In this document: positions 1 through 12,374 of the stretch, piece after piece
Position numbering within the stretch: the first letter of the stretch is position 1
Layout of the letters: every line of letters begins with the position of its first letter
Assembly: GCF_910589235.1 (NCBI RefSeq)
Contig: NC_060960.1
Location: forward strand, 8,027,839-8,091,838
Length of the DNA stretch: 64,000 nt
DNA from: Vespa crabro
Taxonomy: Eukaryota > Arthropoda > Insecta > Hymenoptera > Vespidae
Direction: 5' to 3'
Position numbers and translations under genes: made by a program
The notes under the pieces: generated by a model
The model's input: the letters and a program-made list of their open reading frames with translations, nothing else
What the model was told of the DNA's origin: nothing
Database searches by the model: none

Positions 1-87
1 AATTAATAATATAAATATTCATTATTGTAAATATAAAAAAGATTTATTTTTACAAAAAATTATTTAACATTAATTATAATATATTAC

Positions 88-1127
88 CAAATTCATCAAA
101 GCCATTAAAACCCATAATGTATTTTGATAACTCCAATTTCATACACATCATTCCTTCAGGGCATTGATATCCTGATTCTGGATCAGTAGAACAAAATGTA
201 TCAGGTATAGCCAAACTATTTATTGTAATATGATGTGGATCTGTAGTGTTTAAAACGCAATGATTTTTAAGTTCACCAAAGAATTGCACACCAAGTAAAC
301 CGTATAGAGACATAAAAAAAAGGAAAAAAAGGGTTACATTGTAAATTTGTTGACTCGAACGTCTGTAAGGAAAAAATATTATCTTTGTATTTGTACTTGA
401 AATAATTCTTTATTATTTTTATAATTTCCTTACTTGAAGATTTGATTAATTCTAGCCTTGGGCATGGAGAATTTAAGGAAAACACGAAGAAAGCGTATCA
501 TAATCAATGGTCTTGGTGCACGTACGATAGATGCATAACTGAACTTCAAGACAAAGCCAAGCATTTCAAACATTTGTAATATGACTGAAAGCCAAAGAAA
601 AATCACCATACTGGCATCGAATTGACACCAGTGATCCTTTAAATAAGATTTTTCTCTCTGGAATTATTTTTTAATATAAAAGATATTGTTAAATCCTATA
701 GTTTTTTTTTCTACATATAAGTAAAGAATTTACCTTCAGTATTCCACGAATATACATTTTGGCTATCATTTCAGCAGTAAACAGGAAAGTAACTATCAAA
801 TCACAAACAAATGTAATATATTGCAGTGGTGGAATTTCTTCAAAAGTTTTTGGTGTGTTTAAACAAACTGAAGCCAATGATATTAATGCACAGGACCGCA
901 TCAGTCTTCTTACCCATAACTGTAAAAAAAAATATATATAATTAATTTAAGGACTGTTTCATTAACATATTTTATTCAATTATTTATTTTTACCTTATTA
1001 ACCCATTCTATATCAGCGCTCTCATTGAGGGACTCCTCCGGACCATAATCAGCCAGGACAGGTTCCCCTTTGAGGCTCTGTTTCCGCCCCAACATCATAA
1101 TTGGTATTATATTCGCAATGGTGATGC
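88..1127 (-). CDS. na: Sodium leak channel NALCN / narrow abdomen, 5' coding exons (partial)
   Basis: These are the first coding exons of the four-domain sodium leak channel that sets resting membrane potential in neurons. Four exons read on the minus strand: about 994-1127, 734-919, 434-657 and 88-362. The gene continues beyond the left edge. The start is probably ATG 1098 or 1095 (MLGRKQSLKGEP), because the NALCN N-terminus begins in this way and the exon opens just upstream behind an AG acceptor. The second exon holds transmembrane segments S1-S2 of domain I (CLNTPKTFEEIPPLQYITF, then FTAEMIAKMYIRG). The third holds S3-S5 with an arginine-bearing S4 stretch. The fourth carries S5 (LYGLLGVQFFGEL) and the extracellular pore turret with many cysteines (CVLNTTD, YQCPEGMMCMKLEL). 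Donor and acceptor sites are canonical. Identity is secure from these motifs; 5' untranslated exons were not identified. Confidence 0.93.
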
Positions 1128-2306
1128 CTAAAAGTAAATGAATGACATTATACCTATAACGTATCTATATATCCTAAGATCGTAGTAATATATAACAAAT
1201 TATCATTTATGTATACATTATATATTCTGCAATTATGTTCAGATGTTTATTAAAAACTGATTTATCTCTTTATATTCCTTAGTAATATAATAATGATACA
1301 CGTCAATTGAAATTCAAATAATTCCATATATAAAATAAATCTCGTTATGTCAACATTTTCACGCACCTTTCTTTTGGCAATTCGAATAATGACAGCACTG
1401 CCTTTACGGCATTTTATATAGACTACATTTCAATATTAATAAACAACAAAAAAAAAATATTAACGTTTAATAAACATTTTAACATTAACAAATTGTCGAT
1501 CTAATGAACATTTTTCAGCTGCGATCAGCCTTTTTCAGACAGCTGAATACTTCGCGGCGAGCATGAGCAGATCCATTTTCTTGAGAACTAATCAATATTC
1601 CAAAATTTGTTATCAACCGAACTTAATCATTTTATAAACGGTCTTTATTATTTCGTTACTTTGTTTTATGTAATATATAAGATTTATATAAGATTTATAT
1701 AATATTTTTACAAATTTTTTTTTAAACTTGTTCAATTCACATACATATATTTTTTACATTTTTAAGAAAGTACAAAACTTTATTACTTATATAAATTTTT
1801 ATTATACACTTTTCAAAATTATATGTGAATAGAAATTTAATGACTATTCTTAAAAAAGAAATTATTTATAAATATTAATATCAAAAGAAAAACTATAAAT
1901 TATTGGTTATAGTCTTAAAATAATAAATGTATATCACTATTATTATTCGATTATAAAATGTATATTAATCACATTTTTTTGTTATAAACAATTAAATCTA
2001 TGTAATCTATAATTACAATACAACTTAAAAATAAAAATGAAGGTTTTTATAATGAATATATAAAATTAAAATTATTATTCTGGTGAGTATTATAATTATT
2101 ATTCTCTTATTAAAAGATTACTAGTTGTAAAATATAAGTTATCAAATGAGATAACATTACGTAAGTTATAACATTATGTGAAGTTAATAAACAAAATATT
2201 TTTTGTATGTTAATAATTTTAAAGAAATGGCAATATTGTCTTCAACTTAGTCCTCTTTTATTTTCATATTTTATTTAAAATTAAACAGTAAGGAATTAAT
2301 TGCAGA
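1128..2306. other. Intergenic / 5' flank of na
   Basis: AT-rich sequence between the first coding exon of na and the stop codon of the MRP4-like gene, both on the minus strand. A locally less AT-rich patch at about 1500-1585 contains a 13-codon minus-strand ORF (MDLLMLAAKYSAV) and could be a non-coding first exon or promoter of na. This is inference only. The part from 1670 to 2306 probably includes the 3' UTR of the transporter. No other gene is visible. Confidence 0.4.
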
Positions 2307-5300
2307 CTATTTAACTGCTTTTTTAGTAATAGCCGTCATTTTAGAAAATTCAGAATTTGGATTCGAGAGAAGATTAGTTGGTGTATCCAATTCGAGAATA
2401 GATCCATTTTTCATAACAAGAATTTTGTCATATTTCATAATAGTTTGTAAACGATGTGCAATAGTTAAAACAGTACATTCTGAAAATTCATTTTGTATTG
2501 TATCTTGAATTGCTGTTTCGGTTTCTGGATCAACTGCTGCAGTTGCTTCATCCAAAATCAATATCTACAATATAAAATATACATAATATAATATATAATG
2601 AATAATTTTTACTTGGTTATCTTACCTTGCTATTGCGCAATAGTGCTCTTGTTAAACAAAGAAGTTGTTTTTCTCCAACACTGAAATTATTTCCACCACA
2701 TTCTACAAACGCTTCAAGTTGACCATTCATTAATTTTACTTTTTCTTTAAGTTGACTTTTCTCAAGAGCACTCCAAATTTCAGTGTCGGAATATTTTTTA
2801 AATGGGTCCAAATTAGATCTATTTAAAAATTAAAATGTCTCATTAATTATTTTATAAATATAAAATTGAATCCGATTTTATCTGTATTTTTACCGTATTG
2901 TCCCATTAAATAATACTGGATCTTGTGGTATAATAGAAAGTTTATTTCTCAATAATTGTAATTCTATTTTTGATATATCTACACTATCAATTTTGATTAC
3001 TCCTCCACAGATTTCAACCAATCGAAATAAGGCTACTGTTAAAGAACTTTTTCCAGAACCTGTTCTACCTACAATTCCTAAAACACAAATGATATAAAAA
3101 AAATATAAAATAATGCATCACATTAGCAGAAATATATTTGAAAATACAAAATCTTACCTATTTTTTCTCCAGTTTTGACGGTGAATGAAATATTAATTAA
3201 TACAAGTGGTAATTCATTTCTATATTTCATTTGAACATTTTTAAATTGTATTTTACCAGAACTAGGCCAATTTTCATCTACTTTAATTAATGACTCTTTG
3301 GGTGTATCTTCCTTTTCTAAATTCTGAATGTATAGAATGGTATATTATCACTATCAGTTATTTTGGTAAACAGTTTGATAAACAAAAATTGTATTACATA
3401 CCTTAATGTAATAATTTATTCTCTCCATACTTATAAAACGTACCTCAGTCTCTGACATTAATCTGACAGTATATTGAAAGACACCTGAAATTTGAGTAGC
3501 ATACGCCATGGCAAGACCAGCAAGTGCAGCAGGTATTTTGCCTTTTAAAAAGATAATGAAGAATGCTGTGATAGAACAACAAGCAATTGCCAAACTATCC
3601 AGTCTCACAGCAGACCAACGCATTGCTGCATTACACATGTAAGTGCATAAATTATTGAGATCCAATAATTCTTCAAACCTATATAATAATATAATTTATT
3701 ATAAATAATTATCTAGTCTTATAGCATGTAAAAAAATACTTACTTCTTTATAAAGTTCTTTTCTTTTTTGAAAGCATGGATAGTATGCAAACCTTGAACA
3801 GTGGTTGTAACAAAACTCAGAACAGGTGAACGTGAAGTACTTTCCAATCTTTTGAAATCTCTCATTGCAACTCTGCAATATAAATAAATCAATAACTTTT
3901 TAATGCATTTTCTTATAAATTGAAAATGACAAGTATTACATAGGACTTACCTGAACATTTTGCTGACCAAAAAAAACACTGTGCCAAGAATAATTAAAGG
4001 TATAGAAAACCAAGGGAGAACGAAACATATAAAGAAAATAGCAACTATACAAGTGAAAATATTTTGTATCATATATTCCACTGCCAATGGTAAATAATTG
4101 TCCACTATAAATGAGTAACATATTACATTAAAATTATTTTATATTATATGATTAATTATTTAAATTATATTAAATGCATAAAAATATACACGTATATATT
4201 TTAGTATATACCTTCATCTATATCTCGACTAAAAATATTTTGTATTCTACCACTTGGAGTGGTTTCAAAAAATTTCATAGGAGATGTAATTATATTTTTG
4301 AAAATAGTATTATGTATTGTTGTTGAAGCACGTATTGTGGCATATGTGATTATTAAGCCACGGATGAGGCTTGTCATAATTATAATACCAATACATGTAG
4401 CATAAATATTTCGATAATATATAAAATTTGGATTGTCAATTATATTATCTGATAAAAGAGTACCATTACTGCCAGGAACAGTTGCATTCTTAAAAATATA
4501 AAAAAAGAAAAAATTTGTTATCAAAATTTTACTTTTTAATTTATTTTCTATTACTCTGAATTATATAAGATTATCTTTTATATTATATATATTCTATTCA
4601 GTATTTTTTATTAAAAACTACTTACTCCACCACCTGCTTTGATCCATACAACAAGCCACCATGAACTAAATGCCATACTACCTACATTTGAAAATAATAT
4701 GGAAAATACTAAAAGGGCCATTAAATATCCACCAGCAGCTTTTATATATGCATGATACGTTTGCATTTTTACAGATCCAGTTTCAACCTTATCTTGTAAT
4801 ATTAAAGTTGTTCCTACACAAATAGAATTAATTATTTATTTTAAAAAGTATAAAAGATAATTTACTACTACCTCCATTATGAGTTTTTTTTGAACTTTCT
4901 TCATCTTGCTTTTCTTGAGAATTAATAAGTTCAGTGTTTGATTCAGAATCGATATTATCTTCATCCTTATTTATAATTTGTCCATATTGATCTCTATAAA
5001 ATAATAAAAATTAATATAAATAGTAATATAAAGCATAAAGTAATATACTAAGATAATAATTGTATTAAAATAACATACTCATTTAATTTATGTTTTGATT
5101 GTTGCAATATATTGTTTACTATTATAGCATATTCTTTATCTAACTGCATAAGTTCCATGTGCGTCCCGTGCTCGGAAATTGTTCCATTTTGAAGTAGATA
5201 AATTTGGTCACAGCATTCCAGAAACTATATAAAATAAAATCTGCCAAAAAACCAGCCTATGATAAAACTATTACTTTATTATTTATTGAAAAATACCTGA

Positions 5301-8300
5301 ATTTGATGAGTAACAAGAACAACAGTTTTTTCTTTCAAAGCATCAAGAATTAATTTATTAAAAATATAATGTCCAACATGTGTATCTACTGCGCTCAGAG
5401 GATCATCCAAACAATAAATATCCCTAGGAAATTTTTAATTGATAACTGATTAGAATAAAAAATGAATATTTTAAGGCAAGTGAAATTAAATTGTAAAATC
5501 TACCGATTAGCATAAAATGCTCGAGCAAGTGCGACTCTCTGTTTTTGGCCTCCTGATAAATTTATACCTCTTTCACCAATTTCAGTTTCATCTCCTCCTG
5601 GTAACATATTTAGATCATCCTTTAAACTACATACTGTTAATGCTTGGTAATAACGTTTAGCATCAAACTGTTCTCCGAAAAGAATATTCTCTTTAAGGGT
5701 TGCATTGACTATCCATGCTTGTTGGCTGACATATGCACAAGAGCCTTCTCTTGAAAGTTGGCCTTTTATTATTTGCAATTGACCCAATATTGCAAGCAAA
5801 AGACTAGACTTTCCACTGCCTACTTGACCACAAATTCCAATTAATTTGCCTTTAGGTGCACCAAATGTTATATCTGTAAGTATTTGAATATACATGTTCT
5901 CTTCGGGATGTTTAAGTTCTTCAAGTTCTGTTGTATTGGCATCTGAATCCTTTCTAAAATATTAGAAATATAAGAAAATGAAATAAAAAAGAATTAATAT
6001 TTTTAATATTGTAGTATTATTATAGTAAGTTATAATTATAGAAACATTTCTTTTTGTCAAAACAAGATTTTTTATTAATATCCTTACTCACATTTTTTTG
6101 TTTTTGGATTTATTCAATATATTAGTTTGTTCTTTAGAATTATCAAAAACAAATGTTGCATTAGCAATTGCTATTGATTGTGATTTCATAATAGGTCTTG
6201 AAATGCAAATATTGCCTTTGTCCAATAACATAATTTTCTGTATGAATTTAATAACACATTAATTTATCTATATACATAATAATGTTATATAATATATATA
6301 CATTTTTAATATTTAATCACATTCACGTAAGCATATACAGTATAATACAGCATTATTGTATACAAATTTTGCAATATCCCTATTACTTTTATTTCTTCTT
6401 ATTTATGAGTTTTTAAAATACTATTACCAATATCTTTTCTAAATGCTAAAAAAAAAAAAAACTAAGTACGAAGTAAAGAGAAAGAAATTTCTTTACAAAG
6501 AGAGAAATTTCTTATATAATAGAATTGTTTTCAAATCTATAGTCATTAATAAGTTAATTATAATAGCATGCTATTTCCAATACCAAATTTCCATTAAATT
6601 ACTATTCCTAACATATTCTAAAATTCAAATGTAATAACTTATTTGTTTACAAATAATTTTTATAAAACAAACAAACATTGCTGATTATAACATAAAAAAT
6701 AAGTATCTATTAATATGAAAAATATAGAATTAAAAATAACGTCACAAAAGCATATTAATAATTATAATGACTTTTGGAATATGTCAATATCTCTTCTTTT
6801 TAACATAAAATGCACAATAAAATTGAATGATTTATGACATAAATATACTCAAAATGTTAGTATATATTATGCAATATTAAAATATTTATACATTCCAATT
6901 AAAAAAATTGAACACACATAATTATAAGTATATATTATGTAAAAGAATTATAAATAGTTAATATAACATGCATTTGTAAATAGTTAGTAAAGTGTTATTA
7001 ATTTAATTAATATTACTAATGTGATAATATTGTATAAAGATATAGAAATAAACACCTTTAATCTGTTGAAAGTTATCTTTGATGCAATAATATTAATTAT
7101 AGCCACTTGCAAAAACATGAAACTAGTGCGAATTTGAGCATTGAGTAATGATACAAAGGGAAATACCTGAAAAAGCAATGTAGTGAAATATTATTTTAGT
7201 AATTCAGAAAACTTTCAACATAAGTATTTTTAATAATTATTTTTTTAGTTTAGTTAAACAGAAATGTATTATATATTTTTAATGCTCTATTTTTGTAATT
7301 ATAATATATATGTCTTCCTTTACATATACACTAAAATTATATACAAGATAAATAGAAAGCAATTATATTACACTTTTGCAGAACATTTTTTCCTTTATCT
7401 ATTTAATCTATAACCCATCACTAAAAGCTTTCCCATATATGCTAAAGATACATTTGAATTACTTTCATTTACATATTATTATTAGATATAATTCATGTGT
7501 GTATTTTAATACATTGGGCTATCTAATTATTTTGATCATGAAGCTTTGACTACATTTTGTTGTTTACTTTTTTATACTTATAATTGTTTTGCAATTATTT
7601 GATAGGAAGTTACATCTATTAAATATATATATGTGATAACCTATAATAATGAAGAACTTTAGTTGTAACTCAATAAATAAATGTAAAATTATTTAGTTAT
7701 AACATTTAAATCTAAGAATATTTATATATGAAGAACAGAATTATCAATCTTAAAAACTATAAAATTGTTAGTATATTGGTAAAGTTATTATTTAAAATAA
7801 AATTGCACATAAAATACACAAAAACTGTTCTCTTAATAATATGTATAGAAAATATTACTTATTAAATTATATTAGGTCAGTCCAAAAGTTCCAATGCGCA
7901 TTAGTAGCATGTATGTATGTAGCAAAATGCGCACAAACTTTTGGACTGACCTGATATATAAATTATAACAGTTTAAAATTTAAGAAAACCTGAAATCTTC
8001 TAAGGGCTATATGAGCGCCGATAATGTATCGCGTAGAATCCTTAAGTGCAACAAGTACCAGTCTCAACTGGTTCCAAAATAAAGATGCGATAGGAAAAGC
8101 CTGTAATATGTTCTTCAGTAAGTGCAACACTATTTATCATTGCATATAAAATATAATATTAAGATCTATAAAAATCTTTTTTTCACTATTGTTTTGCAAA
8201 ATGATATAAACATCTTATTTTCTCTCTTTTTTATTTAATGCATATAAATTTTTTATAATTACATTCCATTAATAATATAATACATACCTGTGCAGCTGTT

Positions 8301-10113
8301 AAATTAAATCCTCCAGAAACATGCGCCAAAAAAGTAATAACAGCGGAGATAATAGGCACAGCAGGTGTCAATGAAACACTAAGACTTTGAAAATATGCTA
8401 TCTTATGTAGCCAATTCTTCTCCGTCTTACGTATGTCTGAAAAGTAAAAAATTTACTGATTGTATGAATTAATATATAATATTATACCTTTCGTTGATTA
8501 GTTAATAATTACTAAGCAGTTTTTGACAAAAATAATTCTCCCACGAATACATTTTGATCATCTTCATAGTTTCAAGAATTTCATTCATTAATTTCACACG
8601 AACATCAGTAATTTTTATTGCCTTACTTCGTAAATAACCATTTAAACGAGAAAGTAAATACTGAAATAGAACACACATATTTGTTTATATTATTAAATAT
8701 TTATATATAACTTAAAATATAAAAATTAATTTATTGTACTTCATTCTTTTTTGTACCTGTATAGGGTAAAATAAAAGAAATGCTACCATGCCCAAAAGAG
8801 CCATAGGACTGAAGAACTGTAATATATAAATAATACTACAAATAATAATAATAGGACTGGTAACAATCATTGGACCATATAGGATTACATCGAATAATCT
8901 TTGACTGTCATTGGAAAATAGGTTCACTAACTAGGATAGAGAAAAAGATTTAAAAAAAATTATATATTAGAAAGTACTAATTAAATTAATAAAATAAAAA
9001 TTGTTAATAAATCATACTTCTCCTATATTTATGTTTCCAACATTATTTAATCCAATAATTCTTTTATACAATAAAGCAGAACAAGATGATTTCAGTCTTA
9101 ATGCTGTTCTATAATTAACAATCCAAGTCAATGTAAGAAATATTGTCCTCGAAAAATCACACAATGTTAACAATAATGCCCACTTTATTCCATCCCAAAT
9201 GGTTCCTTCTGGGGATTGTACATATTCTAGAATATTTCTCATTAATATTGCCTACAAATTAATAAATTTTTATAATGTAAATACATAAAACATTAAAACA
9301 AAAAAAAGTGAGAAAAAAATTTTAACATACAGGACTTATAAATCCAAAAATTACTGAGCAAGATAAAAAAATAGAACTGACAAATACTCTTGTGCGTACA
9401 AATTTCCATACAGCCATACAAAATGATGCATTATTAGGACCATTTCTATGTAATTCTTCTTGCCATAGATTTTCTAATCTAAAAGAATTTATACTTCTAA
9501 ACAATGATATAAAATCTCACATAGAAAATTTTCATAAATAAATAATTATAATTTTTTTACCTTTGTAAATTATAAATAGAACTATCATATGGTGAAATTA
9601 ATGGAAGATCTGATAATAAAATACCCTTTTTGTATGCTTTCCATAAATATCTTGTCATCCATGTAACAAACATATAAGAAAATAATCCAGCACTATCTGC
9701 TGGCATGGCTTCTTTGTCACTAAAAAATATTTGTCATGTAATTGTTCATTGTATAAATTATTATAATCATTATATTCACAAATATATTATACTATTATAT
9801 ATAAATGAATACTTTTGTAAAAATACATACGTTGTTTTAGGACGCATGGGTATAAAATTCTGCATTGCATGATTATATCGTACAATTCCTAAACCAGGAA
9901 TATATTCCACATTATGTTTGTGAATAGACAAGTTTTTATTTGGAAGAAAAAAATTTGGTCCATCGTTACCAGATACTTGACTAAAAAAAAAATAGAAATA
10001 TAATTTTAATGATAGATAAAGACATTTGTGCTTTACCTCTTATCAGCTTTATTCAGTTGATTATTTTCAATAGCTTCAGTAACAATATTTCTTTCACTTG
10101 TGTTTTTAACCAT
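2307..10113 (-). CDS. l(2)03659: MRP4/ABCC4-like ABC transporter (lethal(2)03659 type), 23 exon positions
   Basis: Full ABC-C exporter with two six-helix transmembrane domains and two ATP-binding domains, expected to sit in the plasma membrane and export organic anions. Minus-strand exons run from ATG 10113 (exon 1, 10037-10113) to the stop at 2307. Their lengths total 1389 codons, giving 1388 aa, close to the ABCC4 norm. TMD1 is in exons 3-9 (9719 down to about 7056). NBD1 (exons 11-12) has Walker A GQVGSGKSS, ABC signature LSGGQKQR and Walker B YCLDDPLSAVD. A hydrophilic linker follows (4872-4993). TMD2 is in exons 15-19. NBD2 has Walker A GRTGSGKSS, a changed signature FSVGEKQ and Walker B ILDEATAAVD. 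Position 9 exists as two tandem versions (separate entries); the length counts one of them. The substrate cannot be told from sequence. Family assignment is firm; orthology to l(2)03659 rests on overall MRP4-like layout. Confidence 0.92.
7056..7166 (-). other. Alternative exon 9b of the MRP4-like gene
   Basis: A second 111-nt phase-0 version of the same exon, encoding VFPFVSLLNAQIRTSFMFLQ and the following 17 residues. By eye 11 of 37 residues match exon 9a, in the same register (FP, SL, Q, R, II, R). The acceptor is TTTTTCAG and the donor is AAG then GTGTTT. Joining either version between exon 8 (8288-8436) and exon 10 (6092-6237) keeps the reading frame. I searched roughly 6250-7050 and 7170-7985 for a third copy and saw none. 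Confidence 0.8.
7873..7953. mobile_element. Short mariner-type MITE (about 77 bp) between the two alternative exons
   Basis: Near-perfect inverted repeat: GGTCAGTCCAAAAGTT at 7875 onward matches AACTTTTGGACTGACC ending at 7951. A further inner match (TGCGCATT with AATGCGCA) leaves a loop of only about 23 nt. The arm resembles mariner terminal repeats, and TA dinucleotides lie at the left boundary. With no room for a transposase, this is a non-autonomous miniature element or internally deleted mariner. As RNA it would form a long hairpin in the intron separating exons 9a and 9b. Confidence 0.75.
7990..8100 (-). other. Alternative exon 9a of the MRP4-like gene
   Basis: A 111-nt phase-0 exon encoding AFPIASLFWNQLRLVLVALK and the following 17 residues, which is the last TMD1 helix running into NBD1. 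It is flanked by a canonical acceptor (ATATTACAG) and a donor (CAG then GTTTTC). It aligns without gaps to exon 9b, about 0.8 kb downstream in transcript order. Including both in one mRNA would duplicate a transmembrane helix, so mutually exclusive use is the likely mode. That is inferred from structure, not observed. Confidence 0.8.
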
Positions 10114-10722
10114 TGTCCTTCTAGAAAATTACTTTCAAATTATAGAAAAATATTTATTGTATTTGAATATATTAACACATCCAGAATGATTTTTGCCTCT
10201 TGTTTCTTTCATTTGAAGCATCAAGCATCTCCCGAACTGTTATAAAATACTTTTATGACGTTTATAGATTCATTAGGATTTTCACATCATGTCACTGATA
10301 ACGTGTATATTCTAATCTTTCTTAATCAAAAAGACAAAAAGACAAGGTTGAATAAACACAAAAGCGTTGTTTCATGCTTTAATCTTTGATATAAAATCGT
10401 GTCCTACAAATAAAATGCAATAAATGAAATAAATTAACTAAATCTTTTGTCTCCTTAACCTTATTTCCTATAGAAAATAATATTTTAATAAATCCGTGTT
10501 TCGTTTTTAAATATAGATATTGTTATATTATGGTTAAGTATTTTATTTCCTTGCCTTTTAAAGTAATCATGATTTGATTGACTGCAATTGTGAGTATTAT
10601 ATCTGATACGTTAGTCGCGTGACATTGCTGTCACATTGTGCCACATCACATTATTACCATAAAATAATTATACAAAATATTAAGCTGTGGTTAGTTATAA
10701 AATAAATTCTATGCATTTTAAA

Positions 10723-10779
<57 letters not shown>

Positions 10780-12374
10780 AACATATATATATATATACTA
10801 ATTGTTTATTTCCATAAATACGATAATTAATATTTCATTATATATTTATATATAATATATAAATATCATATTTATTTATAATGAAATAATATTAATTATA
10901 ATAATTATGTAATATTAATATAGAAATAAACGATTAGTATACAATTTCAAGATATTCATATACATAGACAGAGAAACACTACACACATATTTAAACAATG
11001 ATCACTAAGCATTTAAAGATAATCTATTAAATTAAATTGAAATGTTTCTTTGTTATTATTATAATATATGTACATATATATACCAACATATCTATAAATT
11101 GAATATATACTTAATATATATACTTATATATCTCTATATACTTAATATGCTGCTGTCTCTTATTTTATTATCCATGCTTAGAATTTTTTTTTTTTTATAT
11201 TGTATATAAAAATAATATTATAATGAATCAATTGTTACAATACTACTACAGGAGAAATTATGTGTTTGATATCAATACTTATGAAAAAGAAATATATTAA
11301 ACATCTAGCAATGAATGCATTGGCAAATATAGTGTAGGTATTATCATAAAAAGATTGAATAAGAAGATAACGTTTTTATTTACTATCTTTTTAAAGCACA
11401 GTTCACATTCGGCATTCATTATTACTATTTTATTTCATACACATGGCATAGGCTCGATTTCCACATATACAAAGTAGAATTTATAAAGGAACATAAACAT
11501 ATTCGCAATCTACATGCGACATTCGTAATCGTAAACAAAAACTAAAGAGTATTATATTTTTTGAATCAATGAAACGATGCTATTAATCTTAGATACAATT
11601 TTGTGCATATAGCATATAAATCACCTATTCGGATCTTCCCATTACATCATTTAATAAAATAATGAATATAAGAATTTATATTATATTGTATGAATTTAAA
11701 TGGTTTTTTTTTTCTTATAATTTCATATAAAATAAATACAAAATATAATAACAAAGTGCCTAATGAAATTTGCACTAAATCGTTGCAATGAATATTTATT
11801 ACAAATCTGTTAATATTGAATTATTTTTAAGCGAAATAATTAATAAAACAAAATATTATATTTTCAATATTAACTGTGACTTTTTAAATATGTATTTTTG
11901 AACATGTTTTCTATATTTCGTAAAAAACATTCATGAATAGAGAGGGCACTTTGCTTATGTATTTTTTTGCTGATATGAATTATAAAAAGAGCAAAAAAAA
12001 ATTAAAACAAATTTAAACAAATGAGCGAAAAGAAATGCAGCACAATCTTTAAACAAAATAAATCATTAAATCATACACTAAGAATTTTAACGCATATTGT
12101 TTGTATGTCTCAATGAAATCTATTACAATCAAATCTAATTAATTGTCAACTTGTTTAATAATCAGATTTTTTTATCATTATAGATTTTAATCAATGAACC
12201 TAAAATATATGTATATATAAAAGAAAAAAAATATATAATTTCTACGCTCAGTATCATCTGTAAAAGGTAATTCCATATGCGTCAATATTTCTCAAGTTAG
12301 AACATTGATTCTTTAAACCTTAAATCATCTTATATCCTTCTTCGTATAGAACGTAAGAAACCTGGCATTGAATC
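10114..12374. other. Intergenic: transporter 5' flank and presumed glorund 3' UTR
   Basis: No coding region is visible. The part near 10114-10660 is the upstream flank of the MRP4-like gene. A pure TA microsatellite lies at about 10726-10771, followed by irregular TA-rich sequence to about 10860. The part from about 11150 to 12374 probably contains the 3' UTR of glorund, since it directly follows that gene's stop codon on the minus strand and holds several possible poly(A) signals. The end of the UTR could not be placed. Confidence 0.4.

Noticed and set aside
1500..1585. Short ORF as a coding first exon of na
   Set aside because: Only 13 codons before a stop; at most a 5' UTR exon, so not called as coding.
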